64,000 nt of DNA from Rhizobium bangladeshense (GTDB taxonomy: Bacteria > Pseudomonadota > Alphaproteobacteria > Rhizobiales > Rhizobiaceae), in assembly GCF_017357245.1 (NCBI RefSeq), contig NZ_CP071612.1, forward strand, positions 747,001-811,000, in the 5' to 3' direction. This document shows, piece by piece, positions 34,210 through 43,447 of the stretch (position 1 is its first letter; the number at the start of each line of letters is the position of its first letter). The notes under the pieces are model-generated. The model was given only the letters and a program-made list of their open reading frames with translations. It made no database searches and was not told where the DNA came from. A program made the translations under genes and the position numbers.

Positions 34210-35084
34210 CAGAGCAGATGAAAGGACCGGCCTCGGCACGTGAGAATGACGATTGGGATATCGTTATCAAGCCTTCGAAGGGCAACGCGCCGGATCTTGG
34301 GCTGGTCTGGCGATATCGTGATCTCGTCTGGATGTTCTTCAAGCGCGACTTCACGACATTTTACAAACAGACGGTGTTGGGGCCGGTTTGGTACATCATC
34401 CAGCCGTCGCTGACGGCCATGACCTATTATGTTGTGTTCGGGAAAATTGCTAACCTTTCCACGGACGGCCTTCCGCCTTTCTTGTTTTACATGTCGGGCA
34501 CCATAATCTGGAGTTATTTTGCTGCCTGCCTGACCAATAATTCCGAAGTTTTCTCAAAAAATGCCAATTTGTTTGGGAAAGTTTATTTTCCCCGACTTGT
34601 GGTGCCGCTCTCCGTTGCTATGAGCGGCCTTGTCGCATTTGCTATCCAGTTCCTGCTCTTGCTGACGGTCGCGGCTGGGATGAAAATCGCAGACCCGGAT
34701 CTGGCATTGAGCTACTGGTTCCTGCTTATGACACCGCTGGTATTGCTCTATACGGCAGTGCTTGGCGTTGGTGCTGGCCTTGTTGTTTCCGCTCTTACGG
34801 TCCGGTTTCGCGATCTCGTTTATGCGGTCGGGTTCATGACGCAACTGTGGATGTACGCTACCCCGATCGTCTATCCATTCAGCCAGATCCCGGAACGCTA
34901 TCATTGGTTCTATTACATCAACCCGATGACGGCACCGGTTCAGGCCTTCCGCTGGGCGCTATTTGACGTTTCTGCTTTGCCTGTCGGTCTCCTTCTTGCC
35001 AACCTTGGGGTGACCGTTGCGATCACCATATGCGGGCTGGCACTTTTCTCGCGCGCGGAAGCCAACGCGATGGATACCGTCTGA
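34206..35084 (+). CDS. wzm: O-antigen ABC exporter permease
   Basis: The product has 292 residues and about six membrane helices. Motifs of ABC-2 polysaccharide exporters are present: RDLVWMFFKRDFTTFYKQT, VLGPVWYIIQPSLTAMTYYV, FSKNANLFGKVYFPRLVVPL and the C-terminal YINPMTAPVQAFRWALF. Together with Wzt it flips completed undecaprenyl-linked O-polysaccharide to the periplasm. Overlaps the genes on both sides (ATGA). Confidence 0.95.
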   Translation: MTEQMKGPASARENDDWDIVIKPSKGNAPDLGLVWRYRDLVWMFFKRDFTTFYKQTVLGPVWYIIQPSLTAMTYYVVFGKIANLSTDGLPPFLFYMSGTIIWSYFAACLTNNSEVFSKNANLFGKVYFPRLVVPLSVAMSGLVAFAIQFLLLLTVAAGMKIADPDLALSYWFLLMTPLVLLYTAVLGVGAGLVVSALTVRFRDLVYAVGFMTQLWMYATPIVYPFSQIPERYHWFYYINPMTAPVQAFRWALFDVSALPVGLLLANLGVTVAITICGLALFSRAEANAMDTV

Positions 35085-36403
35085 TGAACGATATCGTTAT
35101 TCGAGCTGAGCATGTCAGCAAGCTATATCGTCTTGGCGTGATCAATCACGGCACCCTCTATCGCGACCTTCAGAGCTGGTGGGCGAGGTGGCGCAACCTT
35201 CCGGACCCGAACGTGTCGGTCTCCGACTTTGCGTCTGATCGCGGCAGACCATCGCGCCTGAAGGGTGACATCTTCTATGCGCTTGATGATGTCTCCTTCG
35301 AGATCGGACACGGCGAGATCGTCGGCATTATCGGCAGGAACGGAGCCGGGAAATCGACGCTCCTGAAGGTCATGTCACGCATCACCATGCCCAATGCGGG
35401 CTTCATCGGTATACGCGGCAGAATTGCCAGCTTGCTTGAGGTTGGTACCGGATTTCATCCGGAGCTAACCGGTCGAGAAAACGTCTATCTCAACGGCGCC
35501 ATCCTCGGCATGAGCCGTGCCGAGGTCAGATCCAAATTCGATGAGATCGTCGAGTTTGCTGAGATCGGCGAGTTCATTGACACCCCGGTGAAGCGATATT
35601 CATCCGGAATGTACGTGCGCCTGGCTTTCTCCGTTGCGGCGCATCTCGAGCCGGAAATTCTTTTGATTGATGAGGTATTGGCTGTCGGCGACGTCAACTT
35701 CCAGAATAAATGCATGGGACGCATGCAGGAAGTCACGAAGGCTGGTCGAACGATTATCTTTGTCAGCCACAATATGACTGCGATCAGCAGCATCTGCCCG
35801 AAATCGATCCTGATGGCCGACGGCAAAGTCGCTGCGATGGGCGATACCGCAGATGTGATAAAGGCCTACCTCGACCGCCCGGAATTCGGCGGCACGGCAA
35901 TTTACTCGGTCAATCCCGAGGACGTCGATGGAAAGGCGGTCATTTGCCGTGTTGCGGTACTGAACGAGAAGGACGAGGTTTCGGGAACGGTGGAACTGTC
36001 TAAGGGCTTCTCCGTCGAGGTCGAATACGAATTGAGGGAGCCGCTTTCCGGCCTCTCGGTCGGAATGCAGATCATGATGGAGGACGGCTATACTCCCCTC
36101 GTCAGCCTTTCCGATCCCGAACTCGATGTGGGGCGCCTCGACGCCCGGCCAGCCGGCTATTATCGAGCCCGCGTCAAATTTCCCGGATGCCTTCTCAACA
36201 CGGGCACGTTCTACGTGCGGCTGGGGATATCGAGCCGGTTCTCGATATATTCCGTCGCCGAGGGTATTCGGTTTGACGTAGAGGACAATGTGGGAATCAT
36301 CCAGATGCTGGGTCAGCAACGGAAGCCGTCGATTTCGGCGATACAGTTACCTTGGGAGGTTGAGAAGGTCTTCCTGCGCGATTCTGAGGGTGTTTTGAAA
36401 TGA
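35084..36403 (+). CDS. wzt: O-antigen ABC exporter ATP-binding protein with C-terminal carbohydrate-binding domain
   Basis: The product has 439 residues. The ATPase domain (1-260) has Walker A GIIGRNGAGKST (about 79-90), LEVGTGFHPELTGRENVYLNG, signature YSSGMYVRLAFSV and Walker B ILLIDEVLAVGD. The C-terminal about 150 residues form the Wzt_C beta-sandwich that recognises the modified non-reducing end of the O chain. This means the polymer is capped, perhaps by one of the methyltransferases of the cluster. The ATG overlaps the wzm stop; an upstream in-frame start in wzm is rejected. Confidence 0.95.
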   Translation: MNDIVIRAEHVSKLYRLGVINHGTLYRDLQSWWARWRNLPDPNVSVSDFASDRGRPSRLKGDIFYALDDVSFEIGHGEIVGIIGRNGAGKSTLLKVMSRITMPNAGFIGIRGRIASLLEVGTGFHPELTGRENVYLNGAILGMSRAEVRSKFDEIVEFAEIGEFIDTPVKRYSSGMYVRLAFSVAAHLEPEILLIDEVLAVGDVNFQNKCMGRMQEVTKAGRTIIFVSHNMTAISSICPKSILMADGKVAAMGDTADVIKAYLDRPEFGGTAIYSVNPEDVDGKAVICRVAVLNEKDEVSGTVELSKGFSVEVEYELREPLSGLSVGMQIMMEDGYTPLVSLSDPELDVGRLDARPAGYYRARVKFPGCLLNTGTFYVRLGISSRFSIYSVAEGIRFDVEDNVGIIQMLGQQRKPSISAIQLPWEVEKVFLRDSEGVLK

Positions 36404-37380
36404 AGAAAGCGCTTGTCACCGGAGCAGACGGGTTCATCGGCTCTCATCTTGTCGAGACGCTAGTCAGGTCGGGCGTCGAAGTTCGCGCCCTCTGCCAGTA
36501 CAATTCGTTTTCCAGCTGGGGTTGGCTGGACCAATCCGAACATCGTGGCCAGTTCGAAGTAATCCTCGGAGACGTCCGTGATCCCGCGCAAATGCGCGCC
36601 GTCGCTAAAGGCGTGGATACGGTTTTCCATCTCGCCGCTCTGATTGCGATTCCCTATTCCTATCAGGCACCCTCAAGCTACATCGATACGAATGTGCATG
36701 GGACGTTGAATGTTCTTCAAGGGGCTCTCGACGCTGGTGTAGGAAGGGTGATCCAGACTTCGACGAGCGAAGTTTATGGCACGGCGCGTTTCGTCCCGAT
36801 CAGCGAAAGCCATCCCCTACAGGCGCAATCTCCCTATTCGGCGTCCAAGATCGGCGCCGATGCGATCGCCTACAGCTACCATTCGAGCTTTGACCTGCCC
36901 GTGACGATTGCAAGGCCTTTCAACACGTTCGGCCCGAGACAATCTGCAAGGGCGGTTATTCCGACAGTCATTTCACAGCTTCTGAGCGGGCGGACGACGC
37001 TGAAGCTTGGCGCGCTTTCGCCCACCCGCGACTTCAATTTCGTGCAGGATACATGCGACGGCTTCCTGGCTCTTGCGGCCAGTGACGAAGCCGTCGGCCA
37101 GACGGTCAACATCGGCTCCGGCAGCGAGATCTCGATCGGCGAGACCGTTCAGTTGATCGCCGACCTCATCGGCGTCAATGTGGAGGTCGAATGCGACGAA
37201 CAGCGCTTGCGCCCCACAAACAGCGAAGTGGAGCGCCTGTGCTGCGACAACAGCCTGATCAAGTCCCTGACAGGATTTTCCCCTCGCTACAGCTTGGAGG
37301 ACGGGCTCGAGGCAACGATCGAATGGCTGCGTCAGCCGCACAATCTGGCGCGGTATAAGGCGGATATTTTCAATGTCTAG
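36400..37380 (+). CDS. NAD-dependent 4,6-dehydratase, LegB-like
   Basis: The product has 326 residues, an extended SDR. The cofactor motif is TGADGFIGSHL (7-17). QYNSFSSWGWLD (about 36-47) is the diagnostic insert of LegB-type UDP/GDP-HexNAc 4,6-dehydratases. TSTSEVYG and SPYSASKIGAD give the catalytic Thr and Tyr-Lys pair, and RPFNTFGPRQSARAVIPT follows. It should form a 4-keto-6-deoxy HexNAc nucleotide as first step of a legionaminate-like route. Overlaps wzt by 4 bp and the next gene by 8 bp. Confidence 0.88.
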   Translation: MKKALVTGADGFIGSHLVETLVRSGVEVRALCQYNSFSSWGWLDQSEHRGQFEVILGDVRDPAQMRAVAKGVDTVFHLAALIAIPYSYQAPSSYIDTNVHGTLNVLQGALDAGVGRVIQTSTSEVYGTARFVPISESHPLQAQSPYSASKIGADAIAYSYHSSFDLPVTIARPFNTFGPRQSARAVIPTVISQLLSGRTTLKLGALSPTRDFNFVQDTCDGFLALAASDEAVGQTVNIGSGSEISIGETVQLIADLIGVNVEVECDEQRLRPTNSEVERLCCDNSLIKSLTGFSPRYSLEDGLEATIEWLRQPHNLARYKADIFNV

Positions 37381-38086
37381 ACGTGCAGTCATTCTGGCGG
37401 GAGGGATGGGAACGCGGTTGCGGCCCTATACTGTCGTCCTACCAAAGCCTCTGATGCCGATCGGTGATTATCCTATTCTCGAGGTCATCATTCGTCAGCT
37501 GATATCAGGCGGGTTTCAGCACATTACCCTTGCCGTCAACCACCAGGCGGAACTGATCAAGGCGTTTTTCCAGGATGGCGACAAGTGGGGCGTACGCATC
37601 GACTATTCGCTTGAGGACGAGCCGCTTGGCACGATGGGGCCGCTGCGGTTGATCAAGGATCTGCCGGAGAATTTCCTCGTGATGAACGGAGACATTCTGA
37701 CGGACCTAAACTACGCCGATTTTCATGATGCTCATGTCCGTGACGGCAATATCTTTACGATTTCGTCCAAGACACGGCAGCATCGCATAGACTACGGCGT
37801 TCTTGATACAAACGAGGCGGGACGTCTGACCGGCTTCCGGGAGAAGCCGACCGCTGAATATAAAGTCAGCATGGGCGTCTATATGGTGTCTTCGCGGGCG
37901 GTCGAGCACATTCCGCATCGGGGTGCCTATGGCTTTGACCAGCTGATGCTTGATCTCCTCGCGGCCGGAAAGCCGGCCACCGTTCGCGATTTTCCCGGCT
38001 ATTGGCTCGATATCGGACGCCCGGACGATTATGCACAGGCGATCGAGCAGTTCGAAAACATGCAGTCCAGGTTCTTGAATGGTTGA
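37373..38086 (+). CDS. Sugar-1-phosphate nucleotidyltransferase
   Basis: The product has 237 residues. The signature AVILAGGMGTRLRPYTVVLP (5-24) with KPLMPIGDYPILEVIIRQL and the metal site VMNGDILTD define the family. It lacks the left-handed helix or CBS domains of longer relatives. In the Campylobacter legionaminate route a comparable enzyme (PtmE) makes GDP-glucosamine; the same kind of supply role is inferred, but base and sugar specificity are unknown. Embedded between LegB-like and SDR genes with overlaps at both ends. Confidence 0.85.
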   Translation: MSRRAVILAGGMGTRLRPYTVVLPKPLMPIGDYPILEVIIRQLISGGFQHITLAVNHQAELIKAFFQDGDKWGVRIDYSLEDEPLGTMGPLRLIKDLPENFLVMNGDILTDLNYADFHDAHVRDGNIFTISSKTRQHRIDYGVLDTNEAGRLTGFREKPTAEYKVSMGVYMVSSRAVEHIPHRGAYGFDQLMLDLLAAGKPATVRDFPGYWLDIGRPDDYAQAIEQFENMQSRFLNG

Positions 38087-38924
38087 TGCCATCGTCACCG
38101 GTGCTGGCGGCTTCCTCGGGAGACGTCTGGTAGAGCGGCTTGAACAGGCCCGCATTGATGTGCTGGCGCTGGACCGGACTCATGGCGACATAAGTGAGGA
38201 GGGGACGTGGCAGGAACTTCCCCCGGCGCGTACGCTGTTTCATCTAGCCGGCAGGACATTTGTTCCCGACAGCTGGACGCAAGGCCCGAGCTTCACGGCT
38301 GCCAACGTTCTCGGGACGCAGCATGCTTTGAACTGGTGCAAACGGAACAAGGCCAAGCTTATATTCTCAAGCGCCTATGTCTACGGAGTGCCGGAGCGGC
38401 TGCCGATCCACGAGACTGCTCCGGTCAGACCCAGCAATCCCTACGCTCTTTCCAAACATCTTGCCGAACAACTCTGTGAGTTCGCCGCCACACACGAGCA
38501 GATACCAGTGGTGGTATTGCGCCTTTTCAATATATATGGGGTTGGGCAGCGCCCGGAATTTCTGATACCGACGCTTCTGAACCAGGTAAGAACCAAGCAG
38601 GAAATACAGGTCATGGACCTCAGTCCGCGGCGGGATTATGTCTTCGTTGACGATGTCCTGAGCGCCTTCGCAAAAGCCATGAACGTGTCTGAAGGCTATC
38701 ATTGCATTAACATCGGCTCCGGCATGTCTTATTCGGTGCAGGAAATCATCGATATCTTGCAGGAAGCTGCCGGCACTGATCTACCTGTAGTGTCGTCTTG
38801 CGCTGTTCGGCGGAATGAAATACCTGACGTGCGGGCCGACATTACGCGGGCTCGCGCCGTTCTCGGATGGCGGCCGGAATGGGATCTGCCGGCCGGGATC
38901 CGCGAGCTGATGAAGGAGTCGTAA
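38079..38924 (+). CDS. NAD-dependent epimerase/dehydratase (extended SDR)
   Basis: The product has 281 residues. The motif TGAGGFLGRRLVERL (7-21) binds NAD(P), SSAYVYG and NPYALSKHLAEQ give the catalytic residues, and RLFNIYGVGQRPEFLIPTLL is typical of sugar epimerases/dehydratases. Specificity cannot be assigned. It overlaps the nucleotidyltransferase gene by 8 bp and is followed after one base by the radical SAM gene, so it belongs to the same pathway block. Confidence 0.85.
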   Translation: MVDAIVTGAGGFLGRRLVERLEQARIDVLALDRTHGDISEEGTWQELPPARTLFHLAGRTFVPDSWTQGPSFTAANVLGTQHALNWCKRNKAKLIFSSAYVYGVPERLPIHETAPVRPSNPYALSKHLAEQLCEFAATHEQIPVVVLRLFNIYGVGQRPEFLIPTLLNQVRTKQEIQVMDLSPRRDYVFVDDVLSAFAKAMNVSEGYHCINIGSGMSYSVQEIIDILQEAAGTDLPVVSSCAVRRNEIPDVRADITRARAVLGWRPEWDLPAGIRELMKES

Positions 38925-38925
38925 A

Positions 38926-39996
38926 TTGAACGAACGTTACGTTCCGATCAACAAAGGCAACTACTCGATGGACACGGATGAGCGCGAGGCCGCGTTCGAC
39001 AGATACCGTGGCGAGGGTTGGGAAGCTGAATACGCCGATTACCGGCGCAAATGGTCGGAATATGCCCTGAACCAGCAGGTTTCGGATTATCCGTTGCTGG
39101 TCGATCTGGAGCTGGCGTCGATCTGCAATCTGCGCTGCCCGATGTGCTATACGATCAGCGACGAGTTCAAGAAGCACGTCAATACGACCCGGATGGACTG
39201 GGACCTCTATTGCCGCATCATCGACGAGATCGGTGGCAAGGTTCCGGCAATCCGCCTGTCGCTGCGCGGCGAAGCGACGCTGCACAAGCGCTTTGCCGAC
39301 TGCGTGCGTTATGCCAAGGACCATGGGATCAAAGAGGTCTCGACTCTCACCCATGGCTTCAAGCTCAACAGGGATTATTTCGCCCAGCTCGTCGATGCCG
39401 GCATCGACTGGATCACCGTTTCGATCGACGGCACCGGTGAGACCTATGAGCGGATCCGCAAGCCGATCAAGTTCGAAGCTCTGCTCGACAAGATCAAGGA
39501 CATAAAGAAATACAAGGAGGAGCGCGGTCTCCACCGTCCTGTCATCAAGGTGCAGGGTATCTGGCCGGCGATCCGGGAAAATCCGGATCTCTATTATGAG
39601 ACGTTCGCGCCTCATGTGGATCTGGTCGCCTTCAACCCGCTGATCGATTATCTCGGCAACGATTCAGATATTGCCTATCTCGACAACTTCACATGCCCGC
39701 AGCAGTACCAACGCCTGGTGATTGGTGCCGACGGATTGGTCATGAAGTGCTCGAACGACGAGGAAAACCGCGAGGTCATCGGCGATGCGAACACCGAGAC
39801 CGTGCATCAGATCTGGCACGGGGAAAAGATGAACGCCGTGCGCGCTTTGCACAAGGAGCCGCAAGGTTTCCTGAAGAGCGAGGTCTGCCGCAGGTGTTAT
39901 CTGCCGAGACAGACCAATGACGAGACGGCTGAGATTTGCGGCCGGCAGGTCATTGTGCGGAATTACGTCGACCGTAGTCAGGAAATCGGACAGTAA
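38926..39996 (+). CDS. Radical SAM/SPASM domain enzyme in the sugar cluster
   Basis: The product has 356 residues. The 4Fe-4S motif is Cys67-x3-Cys71-x2-Cys74 (CNLRCPMC). LSLRGEATLHKRF is the GGEP-like SAM motif region and WITVSIDGTGETYERIR a later strand of the barrel. The C-terminal part (about 257-345) has several cysteines, including CPQQYQ, KCSNDEEN, EVCRRCYLP and EICGRQV, which fit a SPASM domain with auxiliary clusters. A 5'-deoxyadenosyl-radical reaction on a nucleotide sugar is inferred from its place between an SDR and a NeuB-type synthase. The substrate is unknown. TTG start with AAGGAG 8 bases before it. Confidence 0.88.
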   Translation: MNERYVPINKGNYSMDTDEREAAFDRYRGEGWEAEYADYRRKWSEYALNQQVSDYPLLVDLELASICNLRCPMCYTISDEFKKHVNTTRMDWDLYCRIIDEIGGKVPAIRLSLRGEATLHKRFADCVRYAKDHGIKEVSTLTHGFKLNRDYFAQLVDAGIDWITVSIDGTGETYERIRKPIKFEALLDKIKDIKKYKEERGLHRPVIKVQGIWPAIRENPDLYYETFAPHVDLVAFNPLIDYLGNDSDIAYLDNFTCPQQYQRLVIGADGLVMKCSNDEENREVIGDANTETVHQIWHGEKMNAVRALHKEPQGFLKSEVCRRCYLPRQTNDETAEICGRQVIVRNYVDRSQEIGQ

Positions 39997-40108
39997 GCGG
40001 CCAAATCCGCGCGGTACGGCCAGACGTCGCCAGGCCTATAGTTTAAGGGCTGCGATCGCCGTCAGAGCGAGGCGGCCTTGCCGGTCGTGAATTACAGGGA
40101 GTAACAGG

Positions 40109-41125
40109 ATGTTCCGGAATTACCGGCCTGATCGGTGCTATATCATCGCTGAGATCGGCGGAAACTTCACGACGTATGATCAGGCAAGGCGCCTGATTGA
40201 CGAGGCGAAGGCGACGGGGGTCGATGCTGTCAAGCTCCAGACCTATCGCGCTGAGACTCTGTCGAGCCGCAACGCGATGTTCGACATGGAGAACACTGGC
40301 GTTACCTCCCAGTTCGAACTATTCCGTAAATATGAAATCGGACACGACCTTCACGAAGCGGTTTTCCGCTACGCCGAGGAGCATGGGTTGGACTGGTTTT
40401 CGTCGCCCTCACATGAAACGGATGTCGATCTGCTGGAGAAATGTGGAGTGGGGGCCCATAAGGTAGGCTCGGACGACGCGGTCAACATTCCCTTTCTCCG
40501 CTATCTGGCAAAAACGGGTAAGCCAATTATCCTGTCGACGGGGATGTCGACGCTCGACGAAGTTCGGGAATCCGTCGCGGCAATAAAGGCGGCCGGCAAT
40601 GACAAGCTCATTCTGCTGCACGCCATTACAAGTTACCCCACACATCCGGAAAATGTGAACTTGCGTGCAATGCAAACGATGATGGAAGCGTTTCCGGATC
40701 TCGACGTTGGTTATTCCGACCATACCTTGAACCCCGTCGCAAGCCTGTGTGCGGTCGCAATGGGCGCCCGCGTCATCGAGAGGCATTTCACCTATGACAA
40801 GACCGCCGACGGTCCCGATCACATGCTTTCCGCTGATCCCGCGGAAATGAAATGGCTCGTTGACGCGATACGCGCGTTCGAGATCATGAAAGGCAGTGGC
40901 CGCAAGGAGCCGGCTGCGAGCGAAGCGACGACGAGATTGAACAATCGCAAGAGCGTTGTCGTCAATCGACCACTCAAGGCCGGCCATGTCATCTCAGCCG
41001 GCGACATTTCCGTCAAGCGGCCTGGAACAGGAATTGAACCGAAGCATTTCGAAGCTCTCGCAGGACGCCGGGTTGCAAACGACGTCGATGCGGACGCGGT
41101 GCTCCAGTGGAGCGATCTGGCGTGA
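40109..41125 (+). CDS. neuB: N-acetylneuraminate synthase family (NeuB/LegI/PseI-like) nonulosonate synthase
   Basis: The product has 338 residues. The TIM-barrel start CYIIAEIGGNFTTYDQA (9-25), DAVKLQTYRAETL, WFSSPSHETDVDLLEKCGV and ILSTGMSTLDEV are NeuB hallmarks. YSDHTLNPVASLCAVAMGA and ERHFTYDKTADGPDH hold metal and phosphate ligands. A C-terminal antifreeze-like SAF domain (about 280-338) completes the fold. It condenses PEP with a six-carbon amino sugar to a nine-carbon 2-keto acid. The exact sugar is unknown. A 112-bp gap separates it from the radical SAM gene; AGGGAG precedes the ATG. Confidence 0.92.
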   Translation: MFRNYRPDRCYIIAEIGGNFTTYDQARRLIDEAKATGVDAVKLQTYRAETLSSRNAMFDMENTGVTSQFELFRKYEIGHDLHEAVFRYAEEHGLDWFSSPSHETDVDLLEKCGVGAHKVGSDDAVNIPFLRYLAKTGKPIILSTGMSTLDEVRESVAAIKAAGNDKLILLHAITSYPTHPENVNLRAMQTMMEAFPDLDVGYSDHTLNPVASLCAVAMGARVIERHFTYDKTADGPDHMLSADPAEMKWLVDAIRAFEIMKGSGRKEPAASEATTRLNNRKSVVVNRPLKAGHVISAGDISVKRPGTGIEPKHFEALAGRRVANDVDADAVLQWSDLA

Positions 41126-41799
41126 TGCTTGGGATCATCATCCAGGCGCGGATGGGATCGACGCGGCTGCCGGGCAAAGTCCTTCGCGACATCTCCGGCA
41201 AGCCCCTTCTCGCACATGTTCTTGGTAGACTTCAGATGTTGAAGCGCCCGGCCAAGATTGTCGTTGCGACATCGGCGGCCAGCGAGAACGATATCATCGA
41301 AGACTGGTGCCTTGAGCACGGAGTAAGCTGCTTTCGTGGCGACGAAGCCGATGTGCTCGACCGCTATTTCGAATGTGCAAGATCACTTGGGATGTCGGAT
41401 ATCGTGCGGTTAACCGCAGATAATCCTTTCACCGACATCGATGAACTCGAGAAACTGATCGACTTCCACGAAAAACATGGATTCGACTATACCCATGCGT
41501 TCGGCCAGCTGCCTATCGGCGTCGGTGCCGAGATATTCACATTCGAAGCCCTCACGCGCAGTCATCGCGAGGGGAGGCTGCCGCATCATCGCGAGCACGT
41601 GAATGAATACTTCACCGATCGGCCTGAATTGTTCAAGATTGGTCGGCTTGAGGTGCCCCAAGCCAAAGTCGCTCCGGATCTGCGCCTGACGGTGGATACT
41701 GAGGAAGACTGGAGACGTGCCTGTGCACTCGCAGCGCTGGCGGGTGGAACCTGGCTCGGGACAGAAGAAGCAATCAGGCTATGTTCGTCTTCTGCATAG
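41125..41799 (+). CDS. spsF: Cytidylyltransferase-like protein (SpsF family)
   Basis: The product has 224 residues. LGIIIQARMGSTRLPGKVLR (2-21) is the SpsF/CMP-sugar transferase-like signature, and DIVRLTADNPFTDIDELEKL and LRLTVDTEEDW follow. The order synthase-SpsF-SpsG is the same as in the Bacillus spsE-F-G spore polysaccharide operon. It probably activates the nonulosonate with CMP or modifies the activated sugar. The ATG overlaps the neuB stop (TGATG); a GTG 18 bp upstream is less likely. Confidence 0.85.
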   Translation: MLGIIIQARMGSTRLPGKVLRDISGKPLLAHVLGRLQMLKRPAKIVVATSAASENDIIEDWCLEHGVSCFRGDEADVLDRYFECARSLGMSDIVRLTADNPFTDIDELEKLIDFHEKHGFDYTHAFGQLPIGVGAEIFTFEALTRSHREGRLPHHREHVNEYFTDRPELFKIGRLEVPQAKVAPDLRLTVDTEEDWRRACALAALAGGTWLGTEEAIRLCSSSA

Positions 41800-42749
41800 A
41801 AAGTTCGCATGCACGTGGCATGGGCCATCTGTTTCGGTCGCTGACGCTCGCCTCCGAGCTGCGTACCCGCGGTCATACGGTCCGATTTTTGGCGAACGAT
41901 CATCCGAATTCGTTGAGGATCATCCGCGAGCGCGGTTTTGATGTGTCGCTTTATGATCTCGCCGTCGTGACGGGATGGGAGAAGGATTTCCTGGAAGCCG
42001 CTGCTTCCTCTCCGATCTGGATCAACGACCGCCTTAATACGCAGCGGCTCCATACCGAGACGATCAAGGGCTTGGACGCGAAGCTTGTTACCTTCGATGA
42101 TCGTGGTGATGGCGCGGAACTTGCCGACTTGAATATCTGCGCTCTCCTGTTCGAAAACACGGAGGATCTGAAAGGCAGGGATGTTCGGCTGGGGGTGGAG
42201 TACATGATCCTCAATCCTGAAATCGCGACATATCGCCGAGTTCGGGAAAAGCTTGCATCTATACTTGTCACACTTGGCGGCGCCGACACTTACGGCGTGA
42301 CGGTTCGCGTTGCAAAATGGCTGAGCAGCAATCCCTTCCCTGTCACGATCGTCACGGGCCCTAGCTTCCAGAACATGGCAGAGCTTGAAGAAGTGGTCGT
42401 CGCGACCGCTGCGCCGGACCGGTTCAGGCTGTTGAAGCAGGTGCCTTCGCTTGCGGCAGAGATGTATGGTCACGATCTGGCAATTACCGGTGGCGGTCTT
42501 ACGCCCTTCGAAGCCTGTGCGGCCGGCTTGCCGTGCGTCGTGATCGCCAATGAACCTTTTGAAATACCAGTCGGCCGCGCTCTTGAACAGTCGGGCGCAG
42601 CGTTCTTCGCCGGCCATCACTCGGCATTTGATCTCGGTGTTCTGGAAACGGCGATTCCCATCAGGAGCATGAGCGAGACTGCCATGACCACGGTCGACCT
42701 TGGCGGGGTGGGTCGCGTGGCCGATTTGCTGGAGAGGTTGGCTGCATGA
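41781..42749 (+). CDS. spsG: UDP-sugar hydrolase/glycosyltransferase-like protein (SpsG/PseG family)
   Basis: The product has 322 residues with a GT-B fold. The PseG/SpsG signature HARGMGHLFRSLTLASELR (10-28) includes His16, equivalent to the catalytic histidine of PseG. WINDRLNT and LVTFDDRGDG are also typical, and DLAITGGGLTPFEACAAGLP binds the nucleotide. PseG removes UDP from the amino-sugar intermediate before the NeuB-type condensation. Overlaps spsF by 19 bp and wbqC by 4 bp. Confidence 0.87.
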   Translation: MFVFCIESSHARGMGHLFRSLTLASELRTRGHTVRFLANDHPNSLRIIRERGFDVSLYDLAVVTGWEKDFLEAAASSPIWINDRLNTQRLHTETIKGLDAKLVTFDDRGDGAELADLNICALLFENTEDLKGRDVRLGVEYMILNPEIATYRRVREKLASILVTLGGADTYGVTVRVAKWLSSNPFPVTIVTGPSFQNMAELEEVVVATAAPDRFRLLKQVPSLAAEMYGHDLAITGGGLTPFEACAAGLPCVVIANEPFEIPVGRALEQSGAAFFAGHHSAFDLGVLETAIPIRSMSETAMTTVDLGGVGRVADLLERLAA

Positions 42750-43447
42750 CCCTGACAGCAGTGATTCATCAGCCGGACTTTGCCTCCTATCTCGGCTTTT
42801 TTCAGCGTTTTCTGAACGCCGACCTCTATATCGTTCTGGACCATGTCCAGTTTGTTCACGGAACGAGCAAAAGCTGGACCCACCGTGACAAGATAAAGAC
42901 CGCGCTGGGAGATCGTTGGCTCACTGTCGGAATCAAAAAGCCCAGCTTCGGCACCCCGATCAACGAGGTGGAACTGGCGACCGGTACTGGATGGATAGAC
43001 CAGAACCTTTCCCTGCTTCGCGAAAACTATCGGAAGTCTGCTGGCTGGAGCGAAGTTTTTCCTCGCATTGAGAGCCTCTATGACAAGCGGTTCGATCTGT
43101 TGGCCGATTTCAACATGCATTTCCTGGAAGGGATTCTGGATATGCTTGAAATTGCGATGCCAACGGTGCGCTCGAGTACACTAAGCCCGCAAGGGCATAG
43201 GAACGAGTTGCTCGTCGAACTGCTGCGCAAAGTGGGAGCGACACGCTATCTCTCCGGCCTTGGCGCACGCGATTATATGCGGCCGGAAGTATTCGAGGCC
43301 GCCGGCATCGAAGTCGAATGGCAGCATTTCGTCCATCCGGTTTATCCACAGCCGTTCGGCGAGTTCATTCCCTATCTCAGCATTCTCGACACACTGCTGA
43401 ATTGTGGTATTGCAGGCACGCGTGACCTGCTCTGGAGTTGTAAATGA
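42746..43447 (+). CDS. WbqC family protein
   Basis: The product has 233 residues. The start TAVIHQPDFASYLGFFQRFL NADLYIVLDHVQF is the WbqC family opening, with FVHGTSKSWTHRDKIKT and YLSGLGARDYM further on. WbqC proteins occur in O-antigen and capsule loci; their biochemical role is not established, though a sugar amide or aminoacyl modification has been supposed from context. It is overlapped on both sides by 4 bp, between spsG and a PIG-L deacetylase gene, and these three are probably used together. Confidence 0.85.
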   Translation: MTLTAVIHQPDFASYLGFFQRFLNADLYIVLDHVQFVHGTSKSWTHRDKIKTALGDRWLTVGIKKPSFGTPINEVELATGTGWIDQNLSLLRENYRKSAGWSEVFPRIESLYDKRFDLLADFNMHFLEGILDMLEIAMPTVRSSTLSPQGHRNELLVELLRKVGATRYLSGLGARDYMRPEVFEAAGIEVEWQHFVHPVYPQPFGEFIPYLSILDTLLNCGIAGTRDLLWSCK

